A DNA stretch of 56,549 bases, from the IMG/VR virus record IMGVR_UViG_3300032265_000524, positions 1 through 56,549 of that record. The stretch is one strand, 5' to 3'. Of the stretch, positions 52,582 through 56,549 are shown in pieces. The stretch is from a virus. Position 1 is the first letter of the stretch; each line of letters starts with the position of its first letter. A model generated the notes under the pieces. That model did no database searches. It was not told the DNA's origin and worked only from the letters and a program-made list of their open reading frames with translations. Position numbers and translations under genes: made by a program.

Positions 52582-55500
52582 ATGGCCACATTAAATTCAC
52601 CAGGCGTAGCAGTCACAGTCGTAGACGAATCGTTCTATGTACCCGCTGCACCAGGAACCGTACCCCTTATCGTTGTTGCTACAGCGCAAGACAAATTAAA
52701 CGCTGCCGGCACCGGAACAGCTACAGCTACTAAAAAAGCTAAAGCTGGACAAGTTCAGCTAGTTACAAGTCAGAAAGATATTGGAGACCTTTTTGGTACT
52801 CCTTTCTTTGAAACTGATGCAAGCAATAATCCAATCCATGCGGGAGAGCGCAACGAATATGGACTACAGGCTGCTTATAGTTTGTTAGGTGTTTCAAATC
52901 GTGCTTATGTTGTACGTGCAGATATAGACCTAGGACAACTTAAAGCATCCGGTGCTATCCCAGCAGGTGCTCCACTAGATGGTCAGCTATGGTTAGATAC
53001 AAGTCAAACAGCATTTGGTGTATTTGAATGGAATGGTAATCCAGCAACTACAAAAGGCGGTCAATCATTTGAAGTTCAAAGCACATACGTAATTACAGAT
53101 CCACTAAAGGTAGTCAGCTACCCTAGTAATACACAACCACTAGCAAGTATCGGTACTCAAGGTGACTATGCTATAGTTTCTGTTACTAATCTCAACAGAC
53201 TATGGATGAAAAAATATCAAACAAGCACAGCCGCTGGTACATGGGTAGAAGTAGGTACAGGCGCTTGGGCAGCAAGTTGGCCAACACTAACAGGAACTAT
53301 TAACAATAGTAGTATTACATTGTTATCAGGCGATACAATTACAATCAACGGTACACAAATTACAGGTGTACTAACACTAACAGCTTTGATCACAGCGATC
53401 AACTCTAACTCAACAATTAACACATCGGGAATTACCGCAGCGAATATTAATGGATTCTTGAATTTATATTCAACTGGGGTATCTATTGTTATTGGCGGCT
53501 CGGGAATTCCAACTAAGGTAGGCGTTGCAACTGGCACATATCTAGCACCTAAGCTAAGTATTGCACCTCATACACAAATTCCTACATACGGTAGCGTAGA
53601 TAATCCAAGTTCAGCTAATGGATATCCAACAGGTAGCTTGTGGGTAAAAACAACCCAACCAAATCAAGGTGCTAACTGGTTTATTAAAAAATATTCAGCG
53701 GCAACAGCCAAGTGGACTACACTAACAACTAACCTATATGCAACTAATCAGGCAGCACTAGCTGGACTTGACCCACTAGGTGGCGGTATTAATCTAGCAA
53801 AAGGACAGTTGTATATCAAGTATGATGATGCAGAAACAGCCGATGTATTGTTAGCTAACTTTAAGGTATATGAGCGTCTAGGTGCAGGCAAGACCGATAT
53901 TAAATCAATAAACATTACAACCGGTACACTCACAGCTGGATCAAATTCATTCACAATTTCAGAAAGCGTGAATGGTAGTAGTTCGCTTACATCAGCAACA
54001 ACAGTTACATTTACAGCTAGTGCTGTTGGATATGATGCAACAGCATTACTAGCAGCACTAACAGCAGCTCTTCCAGCAAGTACAAACATTGTAACAAGTA
54101 TTAACACAACCACAAACGCTATTACAATCACACATGCACAGGGTGGTGATATTAGATTAGTTGACGGTACAAATACTCCAATTGCTAAACTATTCTCAAT
54201 AGCAAGTACTACCAACTTCTATGCTGATCCAACAAGCAACGGCAGCGATGGTAAATTTATTGCCACACAGTGGGCAGCAACAATCGGTGGTATAAGTCCA
54301 GTGATTCCAAGTGCAAGCGCACCAACAACTGTACCTGCAGATGGTACATTATGGTATGATTCAACATTAACTGATGTTGATCTTATGATTCATAATGGTA
54401 CACAGTGGGTCGGTTATCTAAACTACTCACAAATTGCATATGGCGGTCCAGCAACAACTGATGCTAACGGTCCTATCGTTAGCGGCACGATGCCAACAGT
54501 TAATAGTACTGGCGGTCCTTTAGCCAACGGTGATATTTGGGTCGATTCTAATATCACAGTGTTAGAAGGTTACCCAGTAATTTTTAGATATAACTACAAT
54601 ACGAAAACATGGGTATTGATTGATAACAGTGATCAAACTAGTGCTTCCGGTGTAGTATTTGCAGATGCACGTTGGGGTGCAACTGGTACACAAGCAGCGG
54701 CACAGTCAAGCGGCACAGGTACACCAGACAGCATCCAAGCACTGCTAACCAGCAACTTTGTTGATTTTGATTGCCCAGATCCTGCACTATATCCAAAAGG
54801 TATGTTGCTATGGAATACACGTCGTTCAGGATTCAACGTTAAGCAATATAAAGTTGGTTATGTCAATGTACTACAGCGCAATGCAATGTATCCACACACA
54901 ATGGGTGTGCTAGTTCCAGAGCTAATGACAAATTATTATCCAGATCGTTGGGTTACAGCGTCTGCTAACCAACCAGACGGTTCAGGTTCATTTGGTCATA
55001 TTGCACAACGTCAGGTTGTATTGCAAGCTCTTAAAGCAACGCTTCAAAGTAATCAACAGATCCGTGACACTGAATCACGTGTGTTTAACCTAATGGCTTG
55101 CCCAGGATATCCAGAAGTTATTCCTGATCTTGTAACATTAAACTATGACCGTGGTATTTCAGCATTTGTTGTTGGCGATACACCAGCACGTTTAACACCA
55201 GATGCAACAACATTAAGTAACTGGGGTAACAACGTTAACAAGGCGCTGTATGACAGTCAACAAGGTCTTGTAACAACTGATCCATACCTAGGTGTTTACT
55301 ACCCATGGGGTTATTCAACAGATAATCTAGGTAACGCGATTGCTGTACCTCCAAGCCATATGATGTTACGTACAATCGCTCTAAGCGACAACGTTTCTTA
55401 TCCATGGTTTGCTCCAGCAGGCACACGCCGTGGTGGTATTACAAATGCATCAGCAGTTGGTTATGTAGATTTCCAAGGCGAATTTAAATCAGTAGCATTG

Positions 55501-55941
55501 AACAGCGGTCAGCGCGATACATTGGCTAGCATTCATGTTAACCCGATTACATATCTATCTGGCACAGGCTTGGTAGCGTATGGCCAATATACACGTCAAC
55601 TAACAGCAAGCTCATTAGATCGTATCAACGTAGCACGTCTAGTAATTTACCTACGTGGCTTGTTTAATCAGTTGGCAAAACCATATGTGTTTGAACCAAA
55701 TGATAAGATCACACGTGACGAGTTAAAAGGACATGCAGACAGCTTACTATTAGAACTAGTAGGACAACGTGCTCTATATGACTACTTGACAGTATGTGAT
55801 ACAAGTAATAATACACCTGCACGTATTGATCGCAGTGAACTATGGTTAGACGTAGCAATTGAACCAGTAAAAGCAGCGGAATTTATTTACATTCCAATTC
55901 GCTTAGAAAATACTGGCGCAATCAAAGGTCTAGCAAAATAA
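52582..55941 (+). CDS. 18: Tail sheath protein, gp18-like, strongly enlarged
   Basis: 1,119 residues against 659 in T4. The start (SPGVAVTVVDES...PGTVPLIVVATA) and the last 390 residues are tail-sheath-like. Recognisable C-terminal blocks are RDTESRVFNLMACPGYPEVIP, SPWFAPAG-type (here YPWFAPAGTRRGGI), RINVARLVIYLRGLF and FEPND...LLLELVGQRALYDYLTVCD. Between about residues 135 and 725 lie extra domains: five W-motif elements (e.g. GQLWLDTSQTAFGVFEWNG, GTLWYDSTL...NGTQWVGYL) and two hook-IN-like segments, about 239-310 (GDTITINGTQITGVLTLTALITAINSN) and 442-535. In sheath proteins such insertions face outward. The sheath contracts to drive the tube through the envelope. Confidence 0.93.
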   Translation: MATLNSPGVAVTVVDESFYVPAAPGTVPLIVVATAQDKLNAAGTGTATATKKAKAGQVQLVTSQKDIGDLFGTPFFETDASNNPIHAGERNEYGLQAAYSLLGVSNRAYVVRADIDLGQLKASGAIPAGAPLDGQLWLDTSQTAFGVFEWNGNPATTKGGQSFEVQSTYVITDPLKVVSYPSNTQPLASIGTQGDYAIVSVTNLNRLWMKKYQTSTAAGTWVEVGTGAWAASWPTLTGTINNSSITLLSGDTITINGTQITGVLTLTALITAINSNSTINTSGITAANINGFLNLYSTGVSIVIGGSGIPTKVGVATGTYLAPKLSIAPHTQIPTYGSVDNPSSANGYPTGSLWVKTTQPNQGANWFIKKYSAATAKWTTLTTNLYATNQAALAGLDPLGGGINLAKGQLYIKYDDAETADVLLANFKVYERLGAGKTDIKSINITTGTLTAGSNSFTISESVNGSSSLTSATTVTFTASAVGYDATALLAALTAALPASTNIVTSINTTTNAITITHAQGGDIRLVDGTNTPIAKLFSIASTTNFYADPTSNGSDGKFIATQWAATIGGISPVIPSASAPTTVPADGTLWYDSTLTDVDLMIHNGTQWVGYLNYSQIAYGGPATTDANGPIVSGTMPTVNSTGGPLANGDIWVDSNITVLEGYPVIFRYNYNTKTWVLIDNSDQTSASGVVFADARWGATGTQAAAQSSGTGTPDSIQALLTSNFVDFDCPDPALYPKGMLLWNTRRSGFNVKQYKVGYVNVLQRNAMYPHTMGVLVPELMTNYYPDRWVTASANQPDGSGSFGHIAQRQVVLQALKATLQSNQQIRDTESRVFNLMACPGYPEVIPDLVTLNYDRGISAFVVGDTPARLTPDATTLSNWGNNVNKALYDSQQGLVTTDPYLGVYYPWGYSTDNLGNAIAVPPSHMMLRTIALSDNVSYPWFAPAGTRRGGITNASAVGYVDFQGEFKSVALNSGQRDTLASIHVNPITYLSGTGLVAYGQYTRQLTASSLDRINVARLVIYLRGLFNQLAKPYVFEPNDKITRDELKGHADSLLLELVGQRALYDYLTVCDTSNNTPARIDRSELWLDVAIEPVKAAEFIYIPIRLENTGAIKGLAK

Positions 55942-55955
55942 TCGGAGCATAACAA

Positions 55956-56549
55956 ATGGCAATTTCATCATTAAGTAAATTTACAGTTCCACTAGCATCA
56001 GACCAGAGTGCTGCTTCGCAAGGTATGTTAATGCCTAAGCTCAAGTATCGCTTTAGAGTGATGTTTGAGAACTTTGGCGTATCAACACCAACAACTGAGT
56101 TAACTAAGCAAGTACAAGACGCTGCTCGTCCCAACATGCAGTTTGCAGATCAGAAACTTGAGATTTACAACTCAACAATTCACTATGCAGGCCGTCCAAC
56201 ATGGCAAACTATGAAAGTCACATTACGTGATGATGTAACAGGTGCTGTGTCTAAGCTATGCGGCGAACAACTACAGAAACAGTTTGATTTCTTTGAACAA
56301 GCATCAGCTGCTTCAGGTGGTGATTATAAGTTTAGTATGCGTATTGAAATCCTAGACGGCGGTAATGGAACATTAACACCAAACGTACTAGAAACTTGGG
56401 AATGTTACGGTTGCTATGTTACACAGATCAACTATGGTGACATCAAGTATTCAGAGCAAACACCAGTAATGGTTGAGTTAACAATTCAACCAGATAACTG
56501 TTTACAAGTTACAGGTGGTGCTGCGGCTCCAACACAACGTACTATCGGT
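55956..56549 (+). CDS. 19: Tail tube protein, gp19-like (5' part; runs off the window)
   Basis: The frame is open from an ATG at 55956, with CGGAG upstream, to the window end (198 codons, no stop). The start MAISSLSKFTVP, then MLMPKLKYRFRVMFENFG, QFADQKLEIYNSTIHYAGRPTWQTMKVTLRDDVTG and YGCYVTQINYGDIKYSEQTPVMVELTIQPDNC, follows the T4-type tail tube fold, and the position directly after gp18 matches T4. It is already longer than T4 gp19 (163 aa). Tube rings stack inside the sheath. Confidence 0.88.
   Translation, partial: MAISSLSKFTVPLASDQSAASQGMLMPKLKYRFRVMFENFGVSTPTTELTKQVQDAARPNMQFADQKLEIYNSTIHYAGRPTWQTMKVTLRDDVTGAVSKLCGEQLQKQFDFFEQASAASGGDYKFSMRIEILDGGNGTLTPNVLETWECYGCYVTQINYGDIKYSEQTPVMVELTIQPDNCLQVTGGAAAPTQRTIG

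Noticed and set aside
1-56549. CRISPR arrays, insertion sequences, integrase or attachment sites
   Set aside because: No regularly spaced identical direct repeats, transposase or integrase motifs or flanking duplications were seen. The repeats found are coding modules.

Overview
This window is the late structural region of a large T4-like myovirus (Caudoviricetes, contractile tail). The assignment rests on recognisable T4 homologues: prohead core scaffold gp22, major capsid gp23, neck gp13 and gp14, tail terminator/sheath stabiliser gp15, sheath gp18 and tube gp19. The DNA is A+T-rich. Short boxes of the form NMTAAATA, resembling the T4 late promoter TATAAATA, sit in every longer gap between rightward genes. 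The accessory proteins resemble the virion proteins of marine and freshwater T4-like phages. The host cannot be named from the sequence.

Layout. (1) 1-2428, rightward: tail of an upstream gene, gp22, gp23, then a terminator. (2) 2584-42523, rightward: about 40 kb of surface, adhesin or tail-fibre-like proteins. These include two very large paralogues of 2,661 and 5,446 residues, a pair of fibre-like proteins (one with two LamG-type lectin domains), several small beta-sandwich proteins, and a 3' cassette in which three Cys/Gly-rich proteins alternate with two tail-assembly-chaperone-like proteins. A strong bidirectional terminator closes it at 42538-42565. (3) 42578-47212, leftward: a tight four-gene glycan-modification operon (NodU/CmcH carbamoyltransferase, two SGNH-hydrolase-like paralogues, GT9-like glycosyltransferase) behind a near-consensus sigma70 promoter. 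(4) 47263-50662, leftward: Nudix hydrolase, gp15, gp14. (5) 50705-56549, rightward: gp13, a dNMP kinase with its own sigma70-type promoter, an HNH endonuclease on the opposite strand, a very large tail sheath (1,119 aa) and the start of the tail tube gene.

How it fits together. Late genes appear to be expressed from the TAAATA boxes; the glycan operon and the dNMP kinase look transcribed by host-type RNA polymerase. The accessory virion proteins are built from a small set of exchangeable repeat modules: a roughly 75-residue 'YY' beta module, CBM5/12-like W/Y/H units, GSGY modules, beta-propeller blades and helical RD...YGGN units. They are probably receptor-binding or decoration structures. 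The most striking object is the 5,446-residue protein. It matches its 2,661-residue neighbour domain by domain, but has extra helical repeats and two insertions inside its predicted seven-bladed propeller, one of them about 1,900 residues long.

All family assignments are from reading the sequence; no database search was run.
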